64,000 nucleotides of DNA. Source: Streptomyces lunaelactis. GTDB lineage: Bacteria; Actinomycetota; Actinomycetes; Streptomycetales; Streptomycetaceae. Shown here one piece after another: positions 44,802 through 53,443 of this stretch. Both the position numbers and the translations under genes were made by a program. The notes below the pieces were generated by a model. The model was not told where the DNA came from. It searched no databases and saw only the letters and a program-made list of their open reading frames with translations. Numbering within the stretch: the first letter of the stretch is position 1; each line of letters opens with the position of its first letter. The DNA is taken from the NCBI RefSeq assembly GCF_003054555.1, contig NZ_CP026304.1:8246001-8310000 (forward strand), written 5' to 3'.

Positions 44802-45803
44802 ATGAGTGTGCGCAGCGCTGGATCGAGCCGACCTGGCAGTGAAGACCTGTCGAGGCTGGCTGAGTTGGCGTCCGAGGCTGGCAACCAGGTGGCGCGGCAG
44901 CATGTCGTCTCTCAGGTCCTGCTGCGGCAGTTCGCTACTCCTGTCAGGCACGCGAGCGGCCTGCAGGTCCAGCCCTACGACCTTCTGTATCCCGAGCGGC
45001 ACTGCCGGACGAAGCCGACGCGTGCCGTGGGCTGGATCAAGGACTTCGTGCCGTATGCCTCCGCCTCACTCGAGGCCCTGTGGGCGGAGGTTGAACAGAA
45101 GCTGCCGCCAGTCTTCCACGCCGTGCCGCAAGGAACCGCACTGGGAGATCCGCACGCCCTGGCGGTCCTGCGCGATCTGATCGCGCTGCACTACGTCCGC
45201 TCCCAGCACTACCGCGATACCTTCCACCGGATCTTCAAGGAAGCCCACGCTGAGCAACGGCGCTGGCTGCTGGCGGAAGGACAGCAGCTCCTGCGGGCTG
45301 CCACGCTGCAAAGAACCGGACTGGACACTCCCGGGCGGCAGGCCCTTGCTGTGCGCGCAGACGAGCTGCTGAGCACGATGGTCGAGTCCTATGGCAATGG
45401 TTCCCTGCTGCGGGTGCGCATCGAGGATTCGTTCCGCACGGCACGCGAGTGGGTAGCGGGGGTTGGCCTGGAGATCCTTCAGGCGGAGGAAGGCGAGTTT
45501 CTCATCGGCGACAACCCGGCCATGACGCTGCGCACCGAGGACGAGCAGCTGATCTATGGCATGGCGCTCGGAGACGCGCACACTGCGGTTCTGCCGCTGG
45601 GGCCCCGGCACACCCTTGCTCTTGGGGCTGCCGATGGGGCTGGCTCCGTCCCGCGAGCCTGGGTCGACAGGATGAACGTGCTGCAGGTGAAGACTGCGCG
45701 TCGGCGCGTGTTCACGCGCCCCGGCAGTCCGCTCCGCAGGTTCATCGGCCAGCTGATTCCTCAATGGCAGGCTGATCAGAGCGCGACGAGACTGTCTCCT
45801 TAG
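44802..45803 (+). CDS. DUF4238 domain protein
   Basis: About 333 residues. The opening RQHVVSQVLLRQFATP is the DUF4238 hallmark, followed by YDLLYPERHCRTKPTRAVG and a central helical region; EGEFLIGDNPAMTL and LPLGPRHTLAL close the domain. DUF4238 proteins are widespread, often near defence or mobile genes, and of unproven function. The start ATG 44802 has GGGAG 9 nt upstream; the frame is open earlier but without sense. The ISL3 element begins 190 bp downstream. The intervening bases hold no clear gene. Confidence 0.8.
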   Translation: MSVRSAGSSRPGSEDLSRLAELASEAGNQVARQHVVSQVLLRQFATPVRHASGLQVQPYDLLYPERHCRTKPTRAVGWIKDFVPYASASLEALWAEVEQKLPPVFHAVPQGTALGDPHALAVLRDLIALHYVRSQHYRDTFHRIFKEAHAEQRRWLLAEGQQLLRAATLQRTGLDTPGRQALAVRADELLSTMVESYGNGSLLRVRIEDSFRTAREWVAGVGLEILQAEEGEFLIGDNPAMTLRTEDEQLIYGMALGDAHTAVLPLGPRHTLALGAADGAGSVPRAWVDRMNVLQVKTARRRVFTRPGSPLRRFIGQLIPQWQADQSATRLSP

Positions 45804-45992
45804 CATCTGCTTCCTGACAGCGCTGCTCAACGCAGTGTGGGCGTACGGCGCAGCAGGCTTGCATCGTCGACGAGCGGGACGATGTCCGGCCAGAGGTCCT
45901 CGCCGGCCTCGGCGGGCGTGCCGCCTGGACCGGTTTGGGAACTCCCACTTGGTTTCGTCGGCGGGAGTGGGCAACGTTTGTCGACGGGTTTG

Positions 45993-46014
45993 GGTTCTGG
46001 TCCAACTTCTGTGG
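45993..46014 (+). repeat. ISL3 left terminal inverted repeat
   Basis: This 22-bp sequence is the exact reverse complement of 52378-52399. The 8 bp outside it, CGGGTTTG, repeat after the right end. Confidence 0.92.
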
Positions 46015-46113
46015 TTTGCCTACTCCCTGTGACCGTTGGCCTTGCTGGTAGGTCTCGCGAGATCGTCTAGAAACTGCCGGTGCCAACCGCGTTCGGCCTG
46101 ATGGTTCTGAGCT

Positions 46114-47638
46114 GTGCGCGAGGTACTGCTCCGGCTGGAAGAGCTGCTCTTCCTGGCGGATCCGGGGGTCATGGTGGAGTCGGTGGAGGATGATGGCGAG
46201 GTGATCCGAGTCGGTGTCAAATGCCGGACGGCCGGGGCTCGGTGCCCAGGCTGCGGAAGCTGGTCGGGGCGGGTGCACGGCTCTTACCTGCGGTTTCCCG
46301 CTGACCTCCCCGTGGCGGGACGGCGGGTGGTGCTGCGGCTTCGTGTCCGGCGCTTCACGTGCGAAGACATCTCCTGCGGACGGCGGACGTTCGTCGAGCA
46401 GGTTGCGGGCCTGACCCGGCGGTACAGCCCGCAGACCGAACGAATGCGGTCGGTGCTGGCCGAGGTCGGCCTCGCCCTGGCCGGTCGCGCCGGTGCCCGG
46501 CTGGCCGATGTCTTGGGGGCGAGGGTCAGCCGGAACACGGTCCTGCGGTTGGTCGAGGCTCTCCCGGAGCCCCAGCCACAGGTCCCGCGTGTGGTCGGCG
46601 TCGACGAGTACGCGATGCGCAAGGGCCGTGTCTACGGGACCGTGCTGGTCGACGTCGAGACCCGCAAGCCGGTTGACCTGCTGCCGGATCGCGAGGCAGG
46701 CACTGTCGCGGCCTGGTTGGCCGATCACCCGGGGATCGAGATCGTCTGCCGCGACCGCGCCCCGTACTTCGCCGAGGGTGCCAGGATCGGGGCACCCACC
46801 GCGGTCCAGGTCGCCGACCGATTCCACCTCTGGCGCAACCTCGGCGAAGCGGCCGAGCGGTGCGTCTCCCGCCACCGCCCGTGCCTCCGTGCGACCTTCG
46901 CCGAGTCGGCGCCGGAGAAGGCTCCGGCTCCGGAACCGGCCGAGAGTGGGTCGCTATGGCCCACCGGGCACCGGTTCGCCGACCGCACCCGCGCCAAGCA
47001 CGCCACCGTCCACGCGCTGCTGGCCACCGGCCACAGCCGACGCTCGATCCAGCGACAGCTCGGCATGACCTACCGCACCGTCCAACGGCTGGCCGACGCC
47101 GCAAGGCCGGAAGACCTGTTCCAGGGACAGTGGCAGAACCGCAGGACCAAGCTCGACGACTTCAAGCCCTACCTGCACGAGCGATGGGCCGAGGGCTGCA
47201 CGAACGCCTGGACCCTCTGGGAAGAGATCAAGACGCACGGCTACACCGGCGGCTACGGAGCCGTCCGTGCCCACGTCCAGCCGTTCCGCACATCCCCGAC
47301 CGCACCTGCGGCCCGTCCGCCGTCCCCACGCACGGTCACCGGCTGGATCCTGACTCACCCCGACACCCTGCCGGAGAGCGAGCGTCTGAAGCTCAAATCC
47401 GTTCTAGCCGGCTGCCCTGAACTCGATGCCCTCACCGGGCACGTCCGCGCGTTCGGGAAGATGCTCACCCAGCTCCAGGGTGACCAGCTCCCGCAATGGA
47501 TCAAGGCGGTCCGCGCCGACGACCTGCCCAGCCTCCACGCCTTTGTCAACGGCCTCGAACGCGATCTCGCCGCTGTCACCGCCGGCCTGACACTGCCGTG
47601 GAGTTCCGGCATCGTCGAAGGCCACGTCAACCGGATCA
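46114..47638 (+). pseudogene. ISL3 transposase, 5' part (interrupted)
   Basis: The GTG-started frame encodes about 508 residues of an ISL3 transposase. It has an N-terminal zinc finger (CRTAGARCPGCGSW...CGRRTFVE), an HTH, the DDE core with GVDEYAMRKG (Asp 1) and VQVADRFHLWRNL (Asp 2), and finally GIVEGHVNRI with the catalytic Glu. Immediately after this motif the frame leaves transposase sequence. The missing end, KMIKRQMYGRAGF..LRKRVLLAS, is found 4.08 kb downstream at 51718. Transposase activity is therefore lost unless the inserted element excises. Confidence 0.92.
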
Positions 47639-47739
47639 TTCTGTGGAATCCAAGCTGTCAAGTGGCACCGAGAAGCCTGCCGCTTCGAATATCTGCTGGC
47701 CGGTTGGGCAGCGGGCCGGAAGACTCAGCTGCTGTGGAC

Positions 47740-48252
47740 ATGGGGATCTCTGGTTTCAAGCCGTCCTTCCTGGTCGGGATCGAGGCGGTTCGGCAGGCTC
47801 ACGGATCACGTCTGGCGGCGCTTGTTGGTAGGCGGCTGACGGGGTGCGCCCTGGTGCGCTTCGTCGAGGACGGAGACTGGTTCGCCGACTGCCCGGTGGT
47901 GCTGGACTTCGATGGCTTCCAGGTGGAGGTTTGCCACTCGAAGCTCGACGAACTCTCGATCGGCTGGAACACGATCGACACCGCAGCGACCATCGCTGGG
48001 TGGGAGTGGTTCGAGCTCACGCCCCAGTGGTCCCACGGCGATGAACGCCTCGACCCCTTCGTCGGCCAGGAACTGCGCGAGGTCGCGCTGCTTGAGTGGT
48101 GGCCAGCAGACCGTGACCTGGCAGCCGGAACGGTGGCGGTGGAGTTCGCTTTCGCCAAGGGCTGTCTGCGGATCGTCAACGGCCTCGACGAGAACCGCAT
48201 CGAGATCGGTGCGGCCCAGCCGGCATACATCCGACACAGGCTGGGCCGCTGA
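47740..48252 (+). CDS. Cargo protein of the Tn554-like element, unknown function
   Basis: About 170 residues from ATG 47740 (GTG 47734 also possible): GISGFKPSFLVGIEAVRQAH, LTGCALVRFVEDGDWFADCPVVLDFDGFQVEVCHSKLDEL, TAATIAGWEWFELTPQWSHG, ATVAVEFAFAKGCLRIVNGLDEN. It has no signal peptide or membrane helix. The beta-rich, acidic composition is reminiscent of small immunity proteins, but I recognise no named family. It is convergent with the recombinase genes (6 bp apart). It is the only non-recombination gene on the element, so it is the likely selectable cargo. Confidence 0.65.
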   Translation: MGISGFKPSFLVGIEAVRQAHGSRLAALVGRRLTGCALVRFVEDGDWFADCPVVLDFDGFQVEVCHSKLDELSIGWNTIDTAATIAGWEWFELTPQWSHGDERLDPFVGQELREVALLEWWPADRDLAAGTVAVEFAFAKGCLRIVNGLDENRIEIGAAQPAYIRHRLGR

Positions 48253-48258
48253 TCGCCA

Positions 48259-50583
48259 CTACTTGGTCAGCTTCTGGTTGATCTCAATGACAGGCAGCAG
48301 GGTGGCCTGCGCTGGGATGCCAATCTGCCGTGGGGTCGGCCCGGCCGGCGTGGGGACGTCGGAGAGTCGGGTGAGTAGCTGGTCGAGGGTGGCTTGTCCG
48401 TCGTCCACTGCGGCGCGTTCGTCGTCTGTCAGCGGGATGGCCGCGAGCATCCTCTGCAGGTTCTCCTTGGCCTCCAGGAGTTGACCCTTGCTGGACGCTT
48501 TGGGGGTGTAGAAGTCGCAGCGTGCGCAGGCCATGCGGTGCTGGCACTGCTCGAAGAAGGTGTAGCTGCAGTAGCCGTGTCCGAGGTCATAGTGCTGCCA
48601 GGGCTCACCGGCCGCGGCGGCGCCGGACGCGACGGCGTCGCGGTCGACGAGGACCTCGATGGTTCGGACGTTGCGCTCGAAGTAGCCGGCTTCGGAGTAG
48701 GCCTTGGACAGGGTGTTGGGTGTGATCTTCGCGTAGTACTGGGTGGATTGCGGGGAGCGGTGTCCGAGCCAGGCTTGCAGCTCGAACAGGGTCATCGGTT
48801 CTTTGGCGTTGTAGAGCTGGCTGGCGATGGTGGACCGGGCGCGGTGGCTGGTGATGTTGCCGCGGACGTCGGCGGCCGGGACTCCGGCCTTGCGGCAGAG
48901 CATCGGGATGACGGTGTTGTTGATGTAGCTGGTGGAGACGCGGCGGGCCCGGACGGCGAACAGCGGGTCGACCAGCTCGCCGGTGCGGCGGTCGGTGAAC
49001 TTCGGCTGGTCGGGGCGGGCGGCCTGCCAGGCGTCGACGGCCTGGCCGAGGATCGGGTCGACGGGCTTGGTGAAGGCGGTGCCGGTCTTGTGGGTGGGGA
49101 CGTCGAGCAGGCAGACCGCGTCGCGGGCCAGGACCTGCTGCGAGTCGCCGGCGATCGGTGCCCCGTCGTGTTGCCAGCGGATGCAGCCCACCTTCAGCCG
49201 GGCGATCTCGTTGCTGCGTTGTCCGGAGAACAGCCAGGTCAGTGTGACCGCGCGGACCAGTTCGAAGGGGTAGAAGTGCCCGGAGCGGGTCTGGGGGAGG
49301 TCGGCGGGTTCGAGGTTCAGGCCGGCCCAAAGCAGCTTCGCCCAGACCTCGTCGGCGATCACCCTGGGGTCGGGGCCGAGGAGGGCGGTGATGCTGCGGA
49401 CCATCGCCAGCGCGCGCTGGGGGTCGAAGCGGCGGGGCAGCCACTCCCATTCCTGGCAGTCCCGGAAGAACGTCCGCAGCGCGGTGATCTGCCCGGCCTT
49501 GCTGGGCGCTTCCAGCGGTTTGCCGAGACGATCGCCCAGCCCGGTCGTGCGCTGGACGTAGTCGCCGACCTTCATCCGGTCCAGCGCGGCGATCCACGAA
49601 GCGCAGGTCTGCCGGGTCCAGTAGGCCGGGTCGGCGGCGTCGGGCTGTTCGGCGGCGATCCACCGGCCGACCTTGAGCAGGTTCGAGCGGACGCCGCCGC
49701 GAACGCGCGGGGTCAGCGTCGAGGTGGCGTCCCAGCGGTCGGCCCACTGTTCCCAGATCCGCGCGCCGCCGCTGGCCCGGGCCGAGTGGCGGCCGGTGCC
49801 GGGACGCGGAGGATCACAGAATCCGAGTTCGGCGACCGCCCGCTGCATCGCGTGCAGGGTGTTCAGCCGGCTGCCCTCCAGCAACCGGTCGCGGCGGACC
49901 CGGTCGAACGGTGCGGTGTCCAGGTCTTCAAGATGCGGGCTGCGGTTGAGCAGGAACAGCTGGCAGGCCACCATCGGCAGCAGGGTGTCCTCGTCCCGGC
50001 CGAGCCGGTAGCCCCAGGCGGCCAGGACCGTGCGAAGCCGTGCGACCTCGCCGTCGACGCGGTCACGTCCGAAGATCCGCCAGGCCAGGGTGAGCCGCTG
50101 GAAGCTGCCGAGCCGGTGGAACTCGTTGAAGGATCCGAGCAGGTAGGCGTGCGCCGCGAGATAGGGGCGGACCTCGTCGCCGGCCCAGGCGGGCGCGTGC
50201 TGGCGGAACTCGGCCTGAGTGCGGCCGAGCAGGTGGAACCATTCCTCCTCGGTCCAGCCCCAGAAGGTCCTGCCGGTCTCTGCGCACCGCGTCAGCAGCA
50301 CCGCGACCACGTCGAGCATGGCCCGTCGGCGGTGCGGGGTGGGCGGGGAGTCCAGTGCGGCGTTGACCGCCTCCAGCGGAACCAGCAGCCGCGCGATCAC
50401 GCGCCAGCCCGGCGCGGACGGGTCGTGGTACTGCAGTCGCCGCAGATTGCGCACGCCCAGGTCGGCCACGGCCCTGGCCTCAGTAGGTCGCACTGCCACC
50501 GCGGCGTTGTCGCGGGGCGGGGAGATCGGCCGGGACCAGCGTCCGGCCCCGTTCGCGGCGATGGCCGACAGTGATGCGGTCAT
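48259..50583 (-). CDS. tnpB: TnpB-like large tyrosine recombinase
   Basis: This 774-residue protein matches the large recombinase of Tn554-type transposons. The C-terminal catalytic domain carries box I Arg (FSGQRSNEIARL), HxxR (SHRARSTIASQL), His and nucleophile Tyr (LGHRSPQSTQYYAKIT). After the catalytic domain a Cys/His cluster, CSYTFFEQCQHRMACARCDFY, probably binds zinc, and a coiled coil follows. The start ATG overlaps the stop of tnpA (ATGA, 50580-50583), so the two are cotranslated. It probably acts with TnpA at the two ends of the element. All catalytic residues are present. Confidence 0.9.
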   Translation of the reverse strand: MTASLSAIAANGAGRWSRPISPPRDNAAVAVRPTEARAVADLGVRNLRRLQYHDPSAPGWRVIARLLVPLEAVNAALDSPPTPHRRRAMLDVVAVLLTRCAETGRTFWGWTEEEWFHLLGRTQAEFRQHAPAWAGDEVRPYLAAHAYLLGSFNEFHRLGSFQRLTLAWRIFGRDRVDGEVARLRTVLAAWGYRLGRDEDTLLPMVACQLFLLNRSPHLEDLDTAPFDRVRRDRLLEGSRLNTLHAMQRAVAELGFCDPPRPGTGRHSARASGGARIWEQWADRWDATSTLTPRVRGGVRSNLLKVGRWIAAEQPDAADPAYWTRQTCASWIAALDRMKVGDYVQRTTGLGDRLGKPLEAPSKAGQITALRTFFRDCQEWEWLPRRFDPQRALAMVRSITALLGPDPRVIADEVWAKLLWAGLNLEPADLPQTRSGHFYPFELVRAVTLTWLFSGQRSNEIARLKVGCIRWQHDGAPIAGDSQQVLARDAVCLLDVPTHKTGTAFTKPVDPILGQAVDAWQAARPDQPKFTDRRTGELVDPLFAVRARRVSTSYINNTVIPMLCRKAGVPAADVRGNITSHRARSTIASQLYNAKEPMTLFELQAWLGHRSPQSTQYYAKITPNTLSKAYSEAGYFERNVRTIEVLVDRDAVASGAAAAGEPWQHYDLGHGYCSYTFFEQCQHRMACARCDFYTPKASSKGQLLEAKENLQRMLAAIPLTDDERAAVDDGQATLDQLLTRLSDVPTPAGPTPRQIGIPAQATLLPVIEINQKLTK

Positions 50584-51662
50584 CGCGACACCTCCGCCGT
50601 CGTGCCGTCCGCAGACGTGAGCATCTGTATTCGCCAGGCATGGATGTGCTCCATGCCGCGGGCCAGCTTGTCGGCCAGGTCCCGGCCGGACAGGTGGATG
50701 TACTGGAGCGTGGAATCGGTGTTGCGGTGGCCGGCGAAGGTCGCGATCGCGTGCAACTCCCAGCCCATCCGGGCCAGATCGGTCAGACATAGGTGCCGGG
50801 TGGTGTGGGTCGAGAACCGCGGGACACCGGCCTCCAGAGCGATCCGGCGGACCACCTTCGACCAGGTCCACAGGGTCAGCGGTTGTCCGTGGTTGCGCCG
50901 GGACTCCGACAGGAACAGCGGCCCCCTGGCCCGGCTGATCATGGCCCGGTGGGCGATGTAGGCCGACATCAGCACGCCGGTCGACGCCGAGTACGGCACC
51001 ACCCGCTCCAAGCGGTTCTTCGTCGTCTCCGCCCGTACCCTTAGTGTCCGGTGGGCCGGATCGAGGTCGTCGGTCCGAAGTGAGCACAGCTCCTCTCGCC
51101 GCAGCGCGGCGTCGTAGGCCAGGGCCAGCATCACCCGGTTGCGGACCGGCTCCTCCCGTGCGACCTGCAGGATTCCCAGCCACTGCTGTTCACTGGGGAT
51201 CCACGGCAGCTTCGTCAGCCGTGGCACCAGCCCGCGCTGCTGCCCGCCCCTCTGGCGCCCCGGGGTGTAGCGTCCCCGGCCGACCGGGTTCGAGTCCCGC
51301 AGGCCCTCCTCCATGAGGAAGTCGTAGAACAGACGGACCGGCACCAGGCGCTGCTGGATGGTGGAGTTGGCCAGTCCTGCCCCCGAGTCGATCGAGACCA
51401 CATTGGCCCCTCGATGGTGAGGCCGTGAGGTCAATTCCCTTACGTATATGGCTATATGTGCGCGGTTCGCGGTGACCGGGTCGACGTTCCCCTGTTCGCA
51501 CGTCAGCAGGTACTCGGCCAGCCCGCGGGCGTAGGCATCGATCGTGCGGGGTGCACGTCCGAGATCCGTCCAGATCATCAGCCAGGTCGCCGCCTGCTCG
51601 TGCCTGCCGAGCACCGGCCACTTCTCCGTCAGCACAGTCGTGCCGCTCAACACATCTCCCAA
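50580..51662 (-). CDS. tnpA: TnpA-like tyrosine recombinase
   Basis: This 360-residue integrase has an N-terminal SAM-like DNA-binding domain (WTDLGRAPRTIDAYARGLAEYL) and a C-terminal catalytic domain: Arg (AYDAALRREELCSL), HxxR (STHTTRHLCLTDL), His (FAGHRNTDS) and Tyr (STLQYIHLS). It is the smaller partner of TnpB in Tn554-type elements. Its start is near the element's right end. The TTG at 51662 gives the longest frame; the GTG three codons later follows GGGAG closely and may be used instead. Both recombinases appear intact, so excision may still be possible. Confidence 0.9.
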   Translation of the reverse strand: MGDVLSGTTVLTEKWPVLGRHEQAATWLMIWTDLGRAPRTIDAYARGLAEYLLTCEQGNVDPVTANRAHIAIYVRELTSRPHHRGANVVSIDSGAGLANSTIQQRLVPVRLFYDFLMEEGLRDSNPVGRGRYTPGRQRGGQQRGLVPRLTKLPWIPSEQQWLGILQVAREEPVRNRVMLALAYDAALRREELCSLRTDDLDPAHRTLRVRAETTKNRLERVVPYSASTGVLMSAYIAHRAMISRARGPLFLSESRRNHGQPLTLWTWSKVVRRIALEAGVPRFSTHTTRHLCLTDLARMGWELHAIATFAGHRNTDSTLQYIHLSGRDLADKLARGMEHIHAWRIQMLTSADGTTAEVSR

Positions 51663-51717
51663 GTCCGTGGTTGCACCGGAGAGACATGATCACCCCGGCA
51701 GATTCCACGTAACTTTT

Positions 51718-51792
51718 AAAATGATCAAGCGCCAGATGTACGGCCGGGCCGGCTTCGGCCACTTGCGGAAACGAGTCCTGCTGGCATCCTGA
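51718..51792 (+). pseudogene. ISL3 transposase, 3' part
   Basis: The 24 codons KMIKRQMYGRAGFGHLRKRV, LLAS and a stop complete the transposase that starts at 46114. The junction with the Tn554-like element lies at AAAATGATCAAG. Confidence 0.9.
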
Positions 51793-51800
51793 CGGGACAG

Positions 51801-52298
51801 TCACGAGCTCTGCTTGAGTCGCTCCGCAGCCTGAGCAGGGGTGTCGTAGTAGCCAGGCCGTGCCAGCAGGACCGAGTTGAAGTAGTAGCCCTGTTCTTCC
51901 TCCGGCTCATCGTCGGCTGCGAACGGACGCCAGAAGCTCAGCAGCAAGTCCGGGGCGATGAATGAAGCATCGTCGTCAGGATCTTCCTCGATCGAGGTGA
52001 ACTCACCGACGCGCCGGACAACCTCGCGGGCCGGAAGCGCGAACACGTCCACACCCTGGAACAAGACTCGGTCCGTCTGGGACGACGGCCTTCCCAGCTC
52101 GGTGGCTTCAAGCATGTCGCGCACGCAGTGAATGCTGATCATCAGCCCACTGGGACGGAAGATGTGCTGCCCCGGCCGATCAGACTCCGAGATCGCAGAG
52201 AGATCGCGGAGCGCGTCCAGCGTCGTATTGGCCGCGTGTCGAGTCATACCGATCCGCAACGGGCCAACACCGGTCGGTGGGGCGAGGTCGAAGTCCAT
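51801..52298 (-). CDS. Passenger protein inside the ISL3 element, unknown function
   Basis: This 165-residue protein (MDFDLAPPTGVGPLRIGMTR, ALRDLSAISESDRPGQHIFR, HCVRDMLEATELG, VDVFALPAREVVRRVGEFTS, LLLSFWRPFAADD) lies between the transposase end and the right inverted repeat, on the opposite strand. It therefore moves with the IS. It has no signal, membrane helix or catalytic motif that I recognise; the IGMTR and GVDVF pattern recalls small cytosolic Streptomyces proteins found near toxin-immunity genes. The start ATG follows a short spacer from the repeat. Codon use matches the host. Confidence 0.7.
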   Translation of the reverse strand: MDFDLAPPTGVGPLRIGMTRHAANTTLDALRDLSAISESDRPGQHIFRPSGLMISIHCVRDMLEATELGRPSSQTDRVLFQGVDVFALPAREVVRRVGEFTSIEEDPDDDASFIAPDLLLSFWRPFAADDEPEEEQGYYFNSVLLARPGYYDTPAQAAERLKQSS

Positions 52299-52377
52299 AC
52301 GGGCATGATCCCAAACGGATCTGTCAACGAGCCACGAAGGGCCATCCAGTCCCGACAGGTTACTGAGCGTGAGAGAT

Positions 52378-52399
52378 CCACAGAAGTTGGACCAGAACC
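52378..52399 (-). repeat. ISL3 right terminal inverted repeat
   Basis: Perfect reverse complement of 45993-46014, followed by the second copy of the 8-bp target duplication at 52400-52407. Confidence 0.92.
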
Positions 52400-52512
52400 C
52401 GGGTTTGGGCAGCACTTCGCGATCACTGAGGCCAGATATGTAGATGAGAACTGATTGCCAGCCTCGGGGTGGGATGCTGGCCCACAGGTAGGGGCAGTTG
52501 GGGGGCTGTTTG

Positions 52513-53061
52513 ATGAGCACGCAAGATGTGGTGACGATCACCGCCGCGGTGTTAGTCCCGGTAGTCACGGCAGTCGCCGGTGTGGTGAGCCTGCTGGTGC
52601 AGGACCGGCGGGTGCGCCGGTCGCGAGACGGCCGCCGTCGCCTGGTCTTCGAGGATGCGACTCGGCAGGTGGCCTTCGCGGCCGAATGGTGGGGGGCGAA
52701 ACAACTGACCGCTGACACACCGGAGGCGTTGCGGGAACCCACCGCTGTGGCGAACGGCTGGCTGGACGAGGCGTCCGCCCGTGTGACCGCGGCTGAGCAG
52801 CCACGCACGGGTGAGGATCCGTATGTCTCGGTCAGCAGACTGCTGTTGCTCTACCGGTTCCGCCGCCGGTCCGCGAAGGCCATCCGGATCGCGTTCTACG
52901 TCGCGCTCGGCATCATCGCCACCAACGCCACCTTCATCTTGAACGACTCCGATTACCGCCGTCAGGTCGGCTGGAACGTATGGCTGCTCGCTGTCTTCGG
53001 GGCACTCGCGTTGTTCCTTCGGTTCTGGGCCGTCTCAACAGACTCCCCAGACCAGAGCTGA
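52513..53061 (+). CDS. Three-helix membrane protein of unknown function
   Basis: About 182 residues: an N-terminal helix (VVTITAAVLVPVVTAVAGVVSLLV), a cytoplasmic region of about 80 residues with AAEWWGAKQLTADTPEALRE, and two C-terminal helices (IRIAFYVALGIIATNATFIL and WLLAVFGALALFLRFW). The ribosome site is weak, so ATG 52513 is chosen for the hydrophobic start. It sits between the ISL3 right end and a truncated istB. No family is recognised. Confidence 0.6.
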   Translation: MSTQDVVTITAAVLVPVVTAVAGVVSLLVQDRRVRRSRDGRRRLVFEDATRQVAFAAEWWGAKQLTADTPEALREPTAVANGWLDEASARVTAAEQPRTGEDPYVSVSRLLLLYRFRRRSAKAIRIAFYVALGIIATNATFILNDSDYRRQVGWNVWLLAVFGALALFLRFWAVSTDSPDQS

Positions 53062-53145
53062 CGCGGCCTCCACTGGGCGCCTGCACCTTGACCTCGGTCC
53101 TGTGGCCGGCGAGTTCGGCACCTGTTCGGGGAAGGCCCAGCGAGC

Positions 53146-53298
53146 TCATGTCGCGGTGGCGTTGCGCGGGCCGGTCTGGGCTTTGGTGCTGGCGAGCCGG
53201 TAGGAGTCGGTGCCGGTCTGGATGATGTTGCCGCCGAAGGTGAGGCGGTCGACGATGGCCGCGCAGAGCCTCGGGTCGGTGAACGTTTTTGTCCAGCC
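53146..53298 (-). mobile_element. istB: IS21 istB helper ATPase, 3' part
   Basis: The minus strand encodes GWTKTFTDPRLCAAIVDRLT, then FGGNIIQTGTDSYRLASTKAQ, the C-terminus of IstB, the AAA+ transposition helper of IS21. The preceding codons of istB (ending SNESF) are found at 61529-61635, 8.2 kb away on the same strand. The gene is thus split by a large insertion. Confidence 0.85.
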
Positions 53299-53443
53299 AT
53301 CTGGGGCTGGCACATGTTCCTTTTCGTGGATCGCCGCTGCCACCGGCCCGTATCCATCTTCTGCTGTCCTCGTTGGTCTTCGTGGTGGTGCCCGGATTCT
53401 CCAGGTGCTGCCTTGATCGGTCAGGTGCGAGGAAGGTGTGCCG

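Larger units (their letters stand above)
47639..51717 (-). mobile_element. Tn554-like tyrosine-recombinase element inserted in the ISL3 transposase gene
   Basis: The uninterrupted target can be inferred as CCGGATCA-AAATGATCAAG. The left boundary reads CCGGATCA|TTCTGTGGAATCC and the right GATTCCACGTAACTTTT|AAAATGATC. GTGGAATC (47643-47650) and GATTCCAC (51701-51708) form inverted repeats set 4 to 9 bp inside the ends, as expected for recombinase arm or core sites. There is no obvious target duplication, in keeping with Tn554-type insertion. The element encodes two coupled tyrosine recombinases and one cargo gene convergent with them. The exact ends are uncertain by a few bases. Confidence 0.85.
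45993..52399 (+). mobile_element. ISL3-family insertion sequence with passenger gene, split by a Tn554-like element
   Basis: The ends are a 22-bp perfect inverted repeat starting GGTTCTGGTCCAACTTCTGT at 45993-46014 and 52378-52399. The flanks carry an 8-bp direct repeat, CGGGTTTG (45985-45992 and 52400-52407), the target duplication expected for ISL3. Inside are a transposase gene in two pieces (46114-47638 and 51718-51792), a nested element of about 4.08 kb, and a minus-strand passenger gene at 51801-52298. Without the insert the element would be about 2.33 kb. Confidence 0.92.

Noticed and set aside
45806..45992. Possible host gene disrupted by the ISL3 insertion
   Set aside because: Joining 45985 and 52408 gives an open minus-strand frame (LIYISGLSDREVLPKPVDKR), but I recognise no family and it lacks a start signal.
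47639..48252. Apparent fusion of ISL3 transposase with a C-terminal domain (one open frame 46114-48252)
   Set aside because: The frame crosses an element boundary by chance; the missing transposase end at 51718 shows that the second half is cargo of the inserted element.
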